64,000 nt of DNA. Origin: Zarea fungicola (taxonomy: Eukaryota > Ascomycota > Sordariomycetes > Hypocreales > Cordycipitaceae). Below the pieces are notes generated by a model. That model did not search any database, was not told where the DNA came from, and saw only the letters and a program-made list of their open reading frames with translations. This document shows positions 11,131 to 22,053 of the stretch, one piece after another; the first letter of the stretch is position 1; each line of letters opens with the position of its first letter. The DNA lies in assembly GCA_900169235.1 (NCBI GenBank), contig FWCC01000066.1, positions 186,001 to 250,000 on the forward strand, given 5' to 3'. Made by a program: the position numbers and the translations under genes.

Positions 11131-12195
11131 ATGAATACGCAAGAAGCCAACCCTGGTGCACCAAAAAAACACGGTCAATGGACCGCCGAGGATGTTACAA
11201 AAATGGTACTTGAGCTCTCCGCGGCCAAACACGACGGCAGACTCGACGCCAAAGTACCATATTCATGACACCCATCCTCCGCCGCATATGCAACGTACTC
11301 CGTGCCAAGGATGCCACCAAAGGCTACGATATACATGACGTGGCAGACAAGTACATGGACCTCCGGCGAGCCTGGCGCTGCTTCAAGGAGGCTGACAAAC
11401 CAAGAGGATCAAGGTCCAACAATGACACTGGCACACTGACCCTGAGCGCTGTGGACAAGCAAAGACTCCTGCAACATCCTGTCCACAAGGATGTCGCCCA
11501 GAGCGTCATCACAGATGGCCTTCCATGTGGTGGTGGCGTGACGGTGGCCATGTTTCGGGAGACTTTTAGCAAGCGGCGGCTGATTGGTAGGCACATCCGC
11601 ACGGCGGCTCAATTAATTGCCGAGGGAGATCCAGTGGACACGGACAGCGACGCGTCATCTGTGGATGATGACCGGAGCATTGAGCTGCTTGATGAAAACG
11701 AGGCAGCGTACTGGTCTGATTATGATGCATCTGCCGACGACGACGAGTCGTGGCAGTCACCGCCACCACCACCACCGATAGCAGCACGGAAGTCGCGAGC
11801 GCGAGCTCCGGCTCGAACATCATTATTATCCTCCACATCTGTCTCACGCGTCCGACGCAGCAAGAGAGGCTTCAAGGCCTCCATTCATGAGAAGTCCGTG
11901 CTTGAAGAAACTGGCAGACCTCCTTGGCGATCTCCCCGTGCCCCCAGAGGTGATTGACAATCTTATTGCAAAGAGGTACGCGAGACTTCTTGAAATAATT
12001 CACCAGCCAGTGGGTATCATAGAATTGAGGCGTGCTATGTGGGATTGCGCCAATCGCAAAGAGGAGCTTGGCGATAAACTCAACATGTGTATGGAATGGC
12101 TCATGGAAACACCCATGAACCCGTATATCTGGTTTGCTACACCAACAAAGCATAGAGCGGTTCTTTCTGAGAGATTAAGCAAGTCGCAAAAATAA
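11131..12195 (+). CDS. Myb/SANT-like domain protein, probably frame-damaged
   Basis: Probable DNA-binding protein gene of the Myb/SANT-like type. The first exon, 11131..11253, codes a start with GQWTAEDVTKMVLEL, typical of the first helix of that domain. A 56-base GT..AG segment (11254-11309) can be removed to continue in frame into KDATKGYDIHDVADKYMDL and an acidic Ser/Asp-rich middle with a Pro run, up to a stop at 11957. From about 11890 a different frame takes over and stays open to 12195 with well-behaved helical sequence (LLGDLPVPPEVIDNL, ELGDKLNMCMEWL). No intron joins the two frames, so there is either a one-base frameshift (decay or sequencing error) or the gene ends at 11957. Such genes are often associated with mobile elements, but I see no transposon ends here. 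Confidence 0.45.
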
Positions 12196-12380
12196 AAGAG
12201 AGTCGAGGAACCTCAACCATGAAGGAAGTGGTAAGAGACAGGGCAGGCCCATGGGGAGGTTGCCAAAGCTTTAGAGCGTCCATGTTTGTTCATTATTTGT
12301 AGAAATGCAGCGACTACATTTACATACAAAACCCCAGCAATCTGCTTTCACTCCTCATTCGCATACATGCGCATCGTAAT

Positions 12381-14026
12381 TTAACCAGGCACAAGAGATA
12401 CCTTTGTTCCGTTGTGCGAACACATCGTCAGCGCCAACGACTCGACCCACGGCCCCGGATCCCGCGACATGAGACGCTGAAAATGCTGCACCATTCGAAC
12501 AAGCACATACCCTGCTTCCGTGAGCGCATACCGCTGCCCCAGACACACACGCGGCCCGCCGTTGAACGGGAGATAGCCCCATCGCGGCCGCAGCCCGGGG
12601 TCGCGCCACCGCTCCGGTCGAAAGACGGTGGCATCGGGACCGTAAATGTCTTGTCGTCTGTGCATGGCATGGATGTCGTAGCTTACGAGCGTGCCCTTGC
12701 GTACAAACACCGGCGAGAGGCCGTCGGGCCCGCCGCCGAGGGGGAGGACCGTGTCGCAGACTGCCTCGCGCTGGTTGCGTGGAACGACGGGGTGCAAACG
12801 AAGAGCTGGTTGTTGAGGCCGCGATGTTAGTACATGACTAAAATGGTTTTCTTTCAGCGACTTGAAGCGGTGTCTCTTTACTTACATTCACTTAAACAGC
12901 ATTGCACATATTCCAGACCGCGCAGTTCCTCATAAGTCGGCGCACGACCATCCAAACCAGACACCTCCTGGCGCAGCTTTTCCCAGATAGCTGGATGTTT
13001 GGCCAGCATAAAGAACAGGTTGCTCAGAAGACTGGCCGTGGTATCCCGACCGGCGAGCAGAATGTTCATCAGCTCGTCCAGCACGCGCTCCCTGTCATCC
13101 GTCAAAGCGGCCAGCTCATGCGCAAAGATGTACTTTTCGTGCTTCGTCTTCTCATCATCATCATGATGCTGCTTCTGCTGCGGATGTGCCTTCTTTTCAC
13201 GCACCGCCCGAAACGCCTCATCCACAAAAGTCCCAGCAAACTCTCTACAGACGCGATTCGCCTCGGCGGCTCTCCTACTGTAATAAAACACGCGCATCCA
13301 GCCCAGCGTGCCGCGCGTGAGAATGGCCCGCTGCGCATCGTAAAACGCCCGCGCAAACACATGCTGGTCCCTCGATGTGCGCAGCGTCGCCGCCGACTGT
13401 CCAAACAGAAACTCAGTCGCCGAGTCAATCGTGTAGCAAAAGAAGAGCGGCTGCAGATCTACCACTGCAGTTTCGCTCTTGGGAAGCACAGAGATCAGAT
13501 CTTGAAAGAGCGCCTCAAAGGAGCTCAGGTCCGCGACCTGCTCCCGCGAAAAGCTGGGCCGCACCAGCGCCCGCGAGGAGGACCAGTGCGCCCCGTCCGT
13601 GTCAAAGATGCCCCGGCCGAGGAGCGGCTTGAAGGCGGCGAGGCGGTGCTGGACGCCATAGTCGGAGAAGCGCAGCGAGAGGATGGTTTTGATGTTTTCA
13701 GGCTCTCGGGTTAGGATGACATCATTTTGGAGCTCGCGGAACCGAACAGTGTGTCCGTGGGTGGCAAAGAGCCCGCAGATGTAGTCAAGGAGGTCGTGGC
13801 GGAGGAGATGATGCAGGGCGACGGCGAGGGCGTCGAGGCCGAGAAAGGGCTCTTTGTGGAGGGTATGTGCGATGGGCTTGCAGTGATGGAGACGGGCGAA
13901 CCGGGCGCGGGCCAGGATTCTACGGATGTGGAGGAGGAAGAGAGCGCCGATTAGGATTGCGAGAAGAGCGACATGTTGAAATTTGATGGTGCTTGATAGC
14001 AGCGACATTGGGACCACGGCTAACAT
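12381..14026 (-). CDS. Cytochrome P450, CYP52-like
   Basis: Membrane-bound P450 related to the CYP52/alkane and fatty-acid omega-hydroxylase group. Model: exons 14026..12886 and 12805..12381, giving 521 aa; ATG at 14008 (MSLLSS) is an equally good start. Seen: N-terminal hydrophobic anchor, [13 protein letters not shown] and RPSFSREQ in the substrate-recognition half, helix [12 protein letters not shown], the ExxR helix [12 protein letters not shown] formed across the splice, [10 protein letters not shown], and haem motif [18 protein letters not shown]. The last motif is the CYP52-type signature. A His/Asp/Lys-rich loop interrupts the middle. The substrate is not predictable beyond a likely fatty acid or other aliphatic chain. 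It lies 2.3 kb from CYP51 on the same strand. Confidence 0.9.
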
Positions 14027-14585
14027 GGCATCTATTCAATTAGGCAAAGGCTTGTGTAAGTCCAGTTCGCATAATCCAGTCTTGAAATGTGGTGAGCATT
14101 ATTAACTGAATGAAATCCAACGGTTTAACATGACGACGCGCGTTTCATCACGTGTACTGCAAGTACAATGCTGCGACAAGGCTGCGTTGCCGGATCGCGG
14201 GCAGATCGTCACGGCAGTTGGGCGACCGGCCGGGTTTTGCCAAAGTTCATAGCCGACCGTATACACCAATCATTGTATGTCTGCAGTCTGTAGAAGAAGT
14301 AGCAATCTCCTCATTTTGGCAACGAATGCTCACGAAAAACATGAATCAGAATTTTCTCAAAGATTCTGGTATTGATTTCTGAGAAAGGAATCGATACATT
14401 TGTAAGTTCCCGCGACTTCCTACAGTTCGCGAAAAGTTATGGGTGCTGCATGCCGTTTCTTGAGCGGTTGAGGATGGCGGTCGCAAATGTACCTAGCTGG
14501 GTGTGATATAACTCTACTAATGATAGCCGGCTGCTTACCGGAAGCCCGCATCGTTTAGTCGGCGGAAATGCACTCCCCGTGGCTG
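14027..14585. other. Intergenic, promoter of the CYP52-like P450
   Basis: 560 bases between the P450 start and the 3' end of the HET gene. No reading frame of note and no repeat seen. Confidence 0.5.
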
Positions 14586-17327
14586 CTATACTAGAGTAAT
14601 CAACTCGTTTATCCCCTCTGTTACCGCCTCTCCATTCATGATCCCGTCAAGGAAGCATTCTCCGACCAACCGATATGTGACACCACCCTCTGGTGCATGC
14701 CTCTGCGCCTCGCGCAGCAAGTACGGTGTTGGTGAACCGTGAAAAATAGCCACAACGTCACCCACTTCAGCCAGTAAAGGCACCAAACCCGTCCGAGTGG
14801 CTGTGACACAGACTCGCCGCCCTTGGCCGGCGTCAGTAAACTCGAGCTGATAGTTAAATACATCCGGGCGGCGCGGATCTGCAGGTGTCGGGGCTTTGCC
14901 CGTCTATTTCTGGTTAGAATGAGAGCTGTTGCAGCATTCGTTTATACTTCTCCCACTTACCGGTAGGCAAGACTTCCAAAGTTGATAGATGGGCAAGTCG
15001 ACTGCAGATCTTCTACCTGCAGTCAGAGTTGTATGCAGCGCAAGCTCCAAATCTCCTGACCAGGCGTTCGGATGTGAGTTCAGCAGCGACAAGGCACCTT
15101 CATGAAAGTCTGAGATACGTTGGGTATAGGCATGCATGCTAATCTCCCTTTACCTCAATTGTTAGCACACCAGGACGCAACAATGCATGTATCAGTTAGG
15201 CGCTTACTTTTCTTCTTCAGAAATGTGAAAGGGTCCACTGCTACTAAGAGCAACTACGGCGTCTAAAATGATGCCTCTCGCCGTGAGTGATCCGGCTGTC
15301 AGATCAAATGTCACGTCAGATGTCGTCGTACCGGATGTATGATACTGATGGAGAGTGTGCCAAAGAGCATGGTTTGGCTGGTTCAAACTCCAATCCGGCA
15401 CCCAGGAGGGCAACTGGTCCAGCTTACGAGGGTATCCAATTCCTGCAAATGCGAGCATGTGCATTGAACCAGGTAGGATCTGCCGCGCAGTTTCTAAAAA
15501 CACCTGATCTTCAGAAAGGTCGTACCTAGGGGTAATAGGAGACGTAGGCACCATCCCACCGAGGCCGAATACCCTATCACGCGCGTCTGTGGCCTTGAAT
15601 TTGCTGCAATAGTATAATGCGTCTGCAAGTACAAGTCCGTCCGGATTCCCAAGCGCCAAGCCGCGACCCGGCTCGCGAAGTATGGATAACATGGTCAGGT
15701 TATGCATTGATACACCCCTTGTTGCCTCGACCACATCGTCATTCTTGCTGAGAAGGGACTCTCGACGGGGCGAGAAGCAATACAGAATCGTCCTCACGAC
15801 ATGTTCCCATTCATGGTAGCGCCGGCCACAGAAAACATGGACGTTTTTATTCAACGCCACTTCTTGCGCAATCCAGATTCTGGAAAAGTAGGGGTTCTCG
15901 GAGAGCTCGGTGAGTGCGTCCCACACGGGCCGATAGCTTCGCTTTCGATCAAAGTGGTAGTGCATTTCGGTGCCGATTTCTGACCCCTGCAAGGCGACCG
16001 AGTTGGCAAATATCTCTGTAATGGCGGACGCGGCTAGTCTCTGTTGCCAGCCGCCGCCCAGCCAAACAAGAACACGGGTGGCAGACTGGTAGATATCTTG
16101 CATCATGCTGACTTGGTGGTTCTTTTCTTGATTGTCGCGCTGGTTGATGCAGATGGAGTCTATCCAGACGATGCGATCGTGCCATGCAGACCGTCGAGCT
16201 TGCAAAACGCTGTGTGCAGATTCTGTGACAGCAAAGCGTTCTCCATTGATTAGAATCTCCCTGGTGCGATGTGAGCTGCCCCAGCAGTACGAAATGGCTT
16301 CATATGGAGGGGCGTTGGCGAGCGTTGTCGTCATTATGCTAGCTTTCACCATGCCCGACAGAAAGGAGCCCTTCCGGATTGTCAAGAGTCTGATTTCTCG
16401 ATCGGTGTGTGACACTGAATCGTGGATATACTCTGGTAATTGCCGTATTACCTTGCGCCTGCTCTCTACCTGCGCCAGCTTGGCCGAGATATATTCCGGT
16501 AGTCCGACTCTTATTCTGGCGTCAATAACTTCGTACACATCAAGCGAGGTAAAAAATAGCCAGGCAGTGGCCAAGGCCAATTTGACGAATTTATCCGCGC
16601 GCTGCGTTTTGCTGGCAATTAACCATGCCATGGCTATACATGCTGCAATACATGCACCGTACAAGGACAAGGACAAGGCCATCCTCGCTATTGACCCCAT
16701 GTACAGAATGGCGAGCATCGAAATCCAGTACGATGAGGCCAAGAATTTGACCACGACGAAGCAGCCCGAGTCGACAGCGTACAGGGAAGGATCATCACTG
16801 CGCAGACATTGAAGCCACCAGTCGATAAGCTCGGCAATATGCTGGTAGCCGAGAAGGTAGGATAAAGCATGCTTCCCAAGATGTCCACGAAACCAGAGCA
16901 AGAAGAATAGCACAGATAGGCCGTGGCCGAGATAGCTGCTGCTAAACATATAAGATTGCTCTCTCGGCAAAAATTTGGCCAATAAAGACCGCGTCATGCT
17001 TCTAGTGGGGGACCAGAAAAGGAAGACCACCACGAGAATATTTCCCAGGCGGATCCATTCTGCAAATAAAGCTTGAAGGGCGAGGCTAGTACCTGCAATC
17101 ACAGCGGATATAACCGCGTTCAAGGCATGGTTTCCATCTGCCGTAAATTCCATGACATCCAAACTCGCTGGAAAGTAATGTCGAGCAGCGTATGAATGGT
17201 AGGTAGCGACCATTGGCGAGTGAGATTTAAATTGGTGCGGCCCGCATCCATCTCCGCCGCTACTAACTATGCCGTATTGAGCGAGTTTGCGATCCTGGGT
17301 TGGCTTTAGTTTGCCCCAGTCAACCAA
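14586..17327 (-). CDS. HET-domain protein with multipass membrane N-terminus
   Basis: Member of the HET (heterokaryon incompatibility) family, whose domain is linked to non-self recognition and cell death in filamentous fungi. Model: exons 17327..15208, 15138..14961, 14903..14586, giving 871 aa. The HET domain starts near residue 339 with YEAISYCWG, followed by VWIDSICINQRDNQEK, QIYQ-like 'DIYQSATRVLVWLGG', and NPYFSRIWIAQEVAL. C-terminally come RDRVFGLGG and the usual closing block YRLVGECF. Residues about 60-275 contain several long hydrophobic segments (for example around 'ILVVVFLFW', 'LSVLFFLLWF', 'ACIAACIAMAWLI'), consistent with four to six membrane passes. That membrane half is unusual for the family. 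The true start could be a later Met, such as the one before EFTADG. The introns rebuild a continuous frame and are GT..AG. Confidence 0.88.
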
Positions 17328-18201
17328 AACGCTGGTTTACGTCTTTAAAGGTAGCTAATAATAAGACATATTACACGTCTGGAAGTAAGATGTCATCGTA
17401 CTGAATCGAAGTTGCTCAGAACGGCATTGATTGTCCTGTCGTGGCCGCAAGAGGACAGTAAAGTTTCCAGCACCAGCGGATAGCTATGTAGAACTAGCCA
17501 TATAGCAGTGACTGCCAAAAATAATGATAATAATATTGCGTGTACAATGTACGTTAGTGGTGAACTCTATGCATATTTATCTATGTACTCGAGCTAATTT
17601 GAGTGACTCTCCAAGATTTCAATGTGTTAATGAAAGGCAATAAGTCTGGTACGCATGCAAAGTAGAAACTGGCAAGTTACTGTCGCGCTTGCATAAGCTC
17701 ACACCGTAATCTTCAACGTATGCTTAGCAGCCAGCCTGCCGGGCGTGTTGCCTCCTTCGCCTCACTTTCGCATACATCGAAAGCTATATTATAACAGTCA
17801 TAATGTCAATTTACTCCCCGTGCCATACATTTATCTGAAGATCGCCTGCCCTGGCAATGGGGCAGCTCGTAAAGAGAGCGACGTCAGCTTACGTGGCACC
17901 ATCAGTGAGCTTCCAGTTATCTGCATCAAATAGTCAAAAGCTGGCGCAATCCTCGGTTGCAGAGTGGAAACCCTTGTAGATACATTATATGCGTTGGCCG
18001 ACGCCAGCTTCCGGCTCGAGGTTGCACTCTGTTTCAGACAATGTTCTCAGAATTAGGTTGTAAATAAGACTAGGGTAAAGAGAGCAACTAACATCTATTG
18101 ATTCAAAGAAAACCTGCCCTTGGTATTTTCCTTCCAACTTCTGGCCTTCGGAAATGGTGCTTTCGGGCTTCACAGCAGAGGATGAGCCTATAGTTACATC
18201 A
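17328..18201. other. Intergenic region
   Basis: About 870 bases upstream of the HET gene and past the end of the RTA1 gene. AT-rich with A/T tracts. A minus-strand open frame at 17985-18245 overlaps the RTA1 stop and is not supported as coding. Confidence 0.5.
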
Positions 18202-19096
18202 CTAACGCAGTTCAGTAATTTTGAGACCTCGACAGATCTTTCCACCCTTTAGTAGGCCTTGAATCTCGGATGGATGGAGCCAATTCAGGATAACGGTGAC
18301 CGCCAGCATTGGCACCGAGTCGAAAACATAGAGGAACACTTCATGCGAGACCACATAGCCATCAAACCCTTGCAAAAATTCCACCACCCTGACAATTGAT
18401 CGAATGAAAATAAGGAAGCTGGTCAGATAGAGTGAGATGAGATGACGCTTGTACGGTAACACGCTCTCTCGAACTTTGGTGGTTGGCTGGCGATGCAAAT
18501 GGTGGTGGAAGCGGGATGCAACAACTAGAAAGCAGGCAAAGAAAATGATTTGGACGAAGAGACCAATGACAATGACCCTCGTACCCAAGTCTCGCGTACT
18601 CTTTTGTTCGGAGCTCATAATGCCTCCACCCGATGCTTGAAGCAGGAACGAGATGACATCTCCTGTGACAAACGTCACCGTCAACCATCGCCTTTTGATA
18701 AGGAGGTAGCGGTCACCTTCGACAAGTTCCACAATTCTACCGAGCTGCATATATAAAGAAGCTGCAAAGAGGGCAGGGGCGACGAGAAGAAGGACCTGTT
18801 GCAGTACGTATGGGCCGAGAGTATAATTTGGAAAGGATTGAGTTGCAGATTGTATCCGGCCGATGTAGCCAACTACCTCAACTAAAACAAAACTCTCGTT
18901 AGTGACTGAAGTAACCGTTATTAGTCCAATATGTCTTTTAAAGCTTACAGACACCACCAACAAAGAATGGAATATAAAACCACGTTCTTGTTCGAATCAG
19001 CTGGTAGAAATGCAGTAGCGTGCTCACTGCAAACAGTAAAGCGAAGATGCCAGCTGCAGGTAAAGAAGGAGCATAGTCGTAGAGTGAGAAAGCCAT
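18202..19096 (-). CDS. RTA1-like seven-transmembrane protein
   Basis: Member of the RTA1/RSB1 lipid-translocating exporter family, seven-helix plasma-membrane proteins linked in yeast to sphingoid-base export and resistance to toxic sterol analogues. Model: exons 19096..18949 and 18881..18202, giving 275 aa. The splice restores the conserved GG(V)FEVVGYIGR block. Further family features are 'LAPALFAASLYMQLGR', 'FVTGDVISFLLQASGGG' and 'RSIVRVVEFLQGFDGYV', then 'LNWLHPSEIQ' near the end. Seven hydrophobic segments can be counted. It is divergent from a UPC2-like regulator, sharing an 805-base promoter region, so joint control is plausible. The substrate cannot be read from sequence. Confidence 0.92.
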
Positions 19097-19901
19097 GTCT
19101 ACAGCGAAATAACCAAAACGATGGAATAGGTTGGAGGAGGATTTTCTTGTATCGTAAACAAATCTACAGAGAAAGGATAGCTGGCGGCGCGTTGCACCAT
19201 CATATATGATGGGGGGATACAATTTGTTAATACAGCCTGAAAGCGCGTATTGGTAACGATACGAACACAAACTCCTTTACGAGCCAATCCCAAGGGTGCA
19301 GCCATTAAACACTGCACACTCTCGAAAGAGTAACGGCGATGAGATTCTCGCTCCCCTTCTTGGCGGACGCTAGTAATACTTTAGGCAAGGTGTACGAACT
19401 CCACTGGCATGCATCATGCAGGCGGGCATGATGTCCTTCCCGAGAAATTATATCCACGACTAGGCCTAATGCAGGAAGGTTTACGAGCATTGAAATACAG
19501 TCATTAGTTAGGCATAGAGTACGCGTTGATGGCGGTATATCAGCGTCCGGATCCCTGTCCAGGTCGACGCGGAGAAGTTCCGTCCGATACCCGTGTTGGT
19601 TGAGGAAGACTTCGTGGCTGGTTTTAGCGATAACCCCGATACTAATCGGTTGGGAATCGCGCTAAACATGGGCTAACTATTAAGGGATGCAGCCTACAAG
19701 ACGGCGACATCTTATCCGGAACCGGAGTCTTCCAATTTACCGAGAGCCAAGAATATTAAAAGTCGTATTGATGACAAACCACATAGCAGAGTATTCTCTC
19801 TCACAGCGCAAGGATTTTGGACATCCAACTGCGGGAATACAGCCTGACAAGGATAATATACCAGGCGCCAAGGTTGCTGCGCCATCTGGCTGAAATAAGC
19901 T
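19097..19901. promoter_or_regulatory. Shared divergent promoter region of RTA1-like and Zn2Cys6 genes
   Basis: 805 bases between two outward-facing start codons. Degenerate TCGTAT cores occur at about 19254 (minus strand) and 19743, but no exact TCGTATA. Short open frames here have no support. Confidence 0.45.
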
Positions 19902-21295
19902 ATGCCCTCAAGAGCAAAGCATACGAAAACACGTCACGGCTGTGTGCGGTGTAAACAACGTCACGTAAAGGTACTGTTGGCGCATACAACTTCTGAGTAG
20001 CAGTCTTGTTGCATTTCAGCAGTCTAGTTAGCCCAACCTGTCGGCCCGAGGCTAACCCTTTTCTTCTCAACTGAAGTGTGATCTTAGGTATCCATGCAAT
20101 AATTGCGTCCGTAGAAAAGAGGGCTGCAACCATGGTGGTGCTATTCATCTGGATTTACAGCGGTCAGATGCGGAACAGGTAAATGCCGAATAAACCCAAG
20201 TCTCACTAATAACAGCATTTGCTACTGGACAGCTTGTGAACAGTCACTAACAATAGAGAACAGCTTCCACTTGCAAAAAAACCGTTGGCAGACTATCGGA
20301 TCCGCTACAATCTTCCTCCACAAGCCCCTCACAGACTTCTATGCTCCTTAGGGAAAGAAGAACACTTGCTGATGAACCATTTTATATTTTCTACCAGCCG
20401 GTCTTTCTCCCGTCGGCCTGAAATCGTTCAACTATGGGAGAAGACGATTCCCGAAGACGCAAATCACCACCTGTTTTTGAGGCATGGAGTTTTGGCATTG
20501 TCAGCGTTGCATCTAAGCTACCTTCACCCAGCCACTCGTCGCCACTACGACGCACTTCACCTGCATCATCGAAGCATCGCCATCCCTCAGCTTCAGCAAG
20601 TTCTTCAAGGCGAATTCCCATCTGGGCCGGTGTTTAGCATGGCATCGATAATTATGCTTTGCTCGATTGCCGTGATTGCAGACCCTTGCCTAGAAGATAA
20701 CGGGATGCAAAGTGGTGAGCAAGTGCAGACATTTCCGCATGAAAAGCATCTTTCATTAGATGATATCATTGCCATTTTCACGGAGACCACGATATACAAC
20801 GCTATAAGGGAGAGGAAAGATCTCAAACTCCCATATCTGGCAGCTGCCAGTGGTCACAGACTAAATCCTGCTCAGCACCGAGTTCTTCCTCCAGAGGCTG
20901 CGCTGCGATACGAAATGTTTCGTCGACATTTTCTACCACAATTAACAGGAAACAATATGAGACTACTCGGAATTTGCACTAATGCTGTCGATATTCTTGA
21001 GGCGGTTCATAATGATATGCTAGTGGAAGCGCTACTCAACGGTAATCATGAGAGCAATAACATTGAGCCTGCAGCTCTCGTTAGATTCTTCTCATTTGTG
21101 CCTCCCGAATTTGTTTCTTTACTGAGGGAAAGAGAAATAGCCGCTTTGGTTATTCTTGAAGACTTTATTGAGCTATTTAGTATGGTAGATCGCAGGTGGT
21201 TCCTACGCAATTGGGTGTCTAATGCTTTAGATATTGTGCGCGCATCTATAGGCCCGCATGGTGCAAATCGGCTTGCTCAACTTAAAAGAGTATGA
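19902..21295 (+). CDS. Zn2Cys6 transcription factor, UPC2-like
   Basis: Predicted nuclear regulator of 400 aa. Model: exons 19902..19970, 20077..20178, 20264..21295, all in phase. The short first two exons encode the zinc cluster: Cys14-x2-Cys17-x6-Cys24 and Cys30-x2-Cys33-x6-Cys40, with the third cysteine opening exon 2. The long third exon is the fungal-specific regulatory domain of the sterol-uptake-control (UPC2) type: 'HHLFLRHGVLALSALHLSYLHP' followed by a helical region and 'AALVILEDFIELFSMVDRRWFLRNW'. The family includes sterol-sensing activators of ergosterol genes, but many relatives regulate other pathways. The position beside RTA1-like and 10 kb from CYP51 favours a lipid or drug-response role (inference). 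Only the third exon is visible as a long reading frame. Confidence 0.88.
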
Positions 21296-21573
21296 TATAT
21301 ATGTAGACTATTTTTGTTGCTTCCATGTAAAATATTGTACTAAACATTTCACGACTTTTGTAAAATGCTATACTTTTATATCTTGCACAGTAACAGTTTT
21401 CAGAGTTTTGGCTTCCTTACGGCGAAAATCGCTTAACTAATTTTCCATAATTTCAATGTTGCATGAAAGTAAAGAATAAAATGGTATTCTGCATCTTTAG
21501 GAACTTAATATTCTTGATGCACCTCGAAACCAGAACATGTGTTAAACTAGAACTCGTCAACGAGTAACCACAT

Positions 21574-22053
21574 TTAACAAGCCTTTCCTTTGAGAGGCTG
21601 TAGGAAAACATCAATCGCGAGCTCGGTGTCCCCCTCAATCGTAAATTTGCCGCTGTGGAAGTATGTTGTTAGCTTACCATGTTTAGCACGAGGCTTCTCG
21701 TGACGGGGCAAAACGAACCCGGCCGAACCACACTCTCCCAGCAGGAAGTTTACAGCAAACGCGACATCACCCAAAGCGACGTGAGTGTTTGCAAATAAAA
21801 AACTGTTAACAACACAGGCCTTGGCGCTACCGTGGGTGAACTTCTGCCGGTGGTTTGCCTTTAGTAAAAAGTGCGTTCCTGGAGAGTTATTTAGGTTATT
21901 TTGCGCAAGGTTTCCCTGCAGAGCTTGACCGTCGGCAACAGTGAACTGGCCAATTCCGTCAACTCGGGGATTATTGCAACGCCCATTGGCAGCAGCACCA
22001 GTGGTGAGAGCCCACAAAGCAACGGCAATTTGCGAAATGCTAGTGGTGTACAT
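21574..22053 (-). CDS. Small secreted protein, unknown function
   Basis: 159 aa, single exon, starting MYTTSISQIAVALWAL, a clear signal peptide cleaved near the AAANG at residues 20-24. The mature part has four cysteines (GRCNN, KACVV, GECGS and C-terminal KAC), which could make two disulfides, and repeated hydrophobic/polar alternation suggesting a beta fold. I recognise no family. An upstream in-frame ATG (MLLNF) would spoil the signal peptide, so I chose the later one. The opposite strand also has an open frame, but without a sensible protein. Confidence 0.62.
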   Translation of the reverse strand: MYTTSISQIAVALWALTTGAAANGRCNNPRVDGIGQFTVADGQALQGNLAQNNLNNSPGTHFLLKANHRQKFTHGSAKACVVNSFLFANTHVALGDVAFAVNFLLGECGSAGFVLPRHEKPRAKHGKLTTYFHSGKFTIEGDTELAIDVFLQPLKGKAC

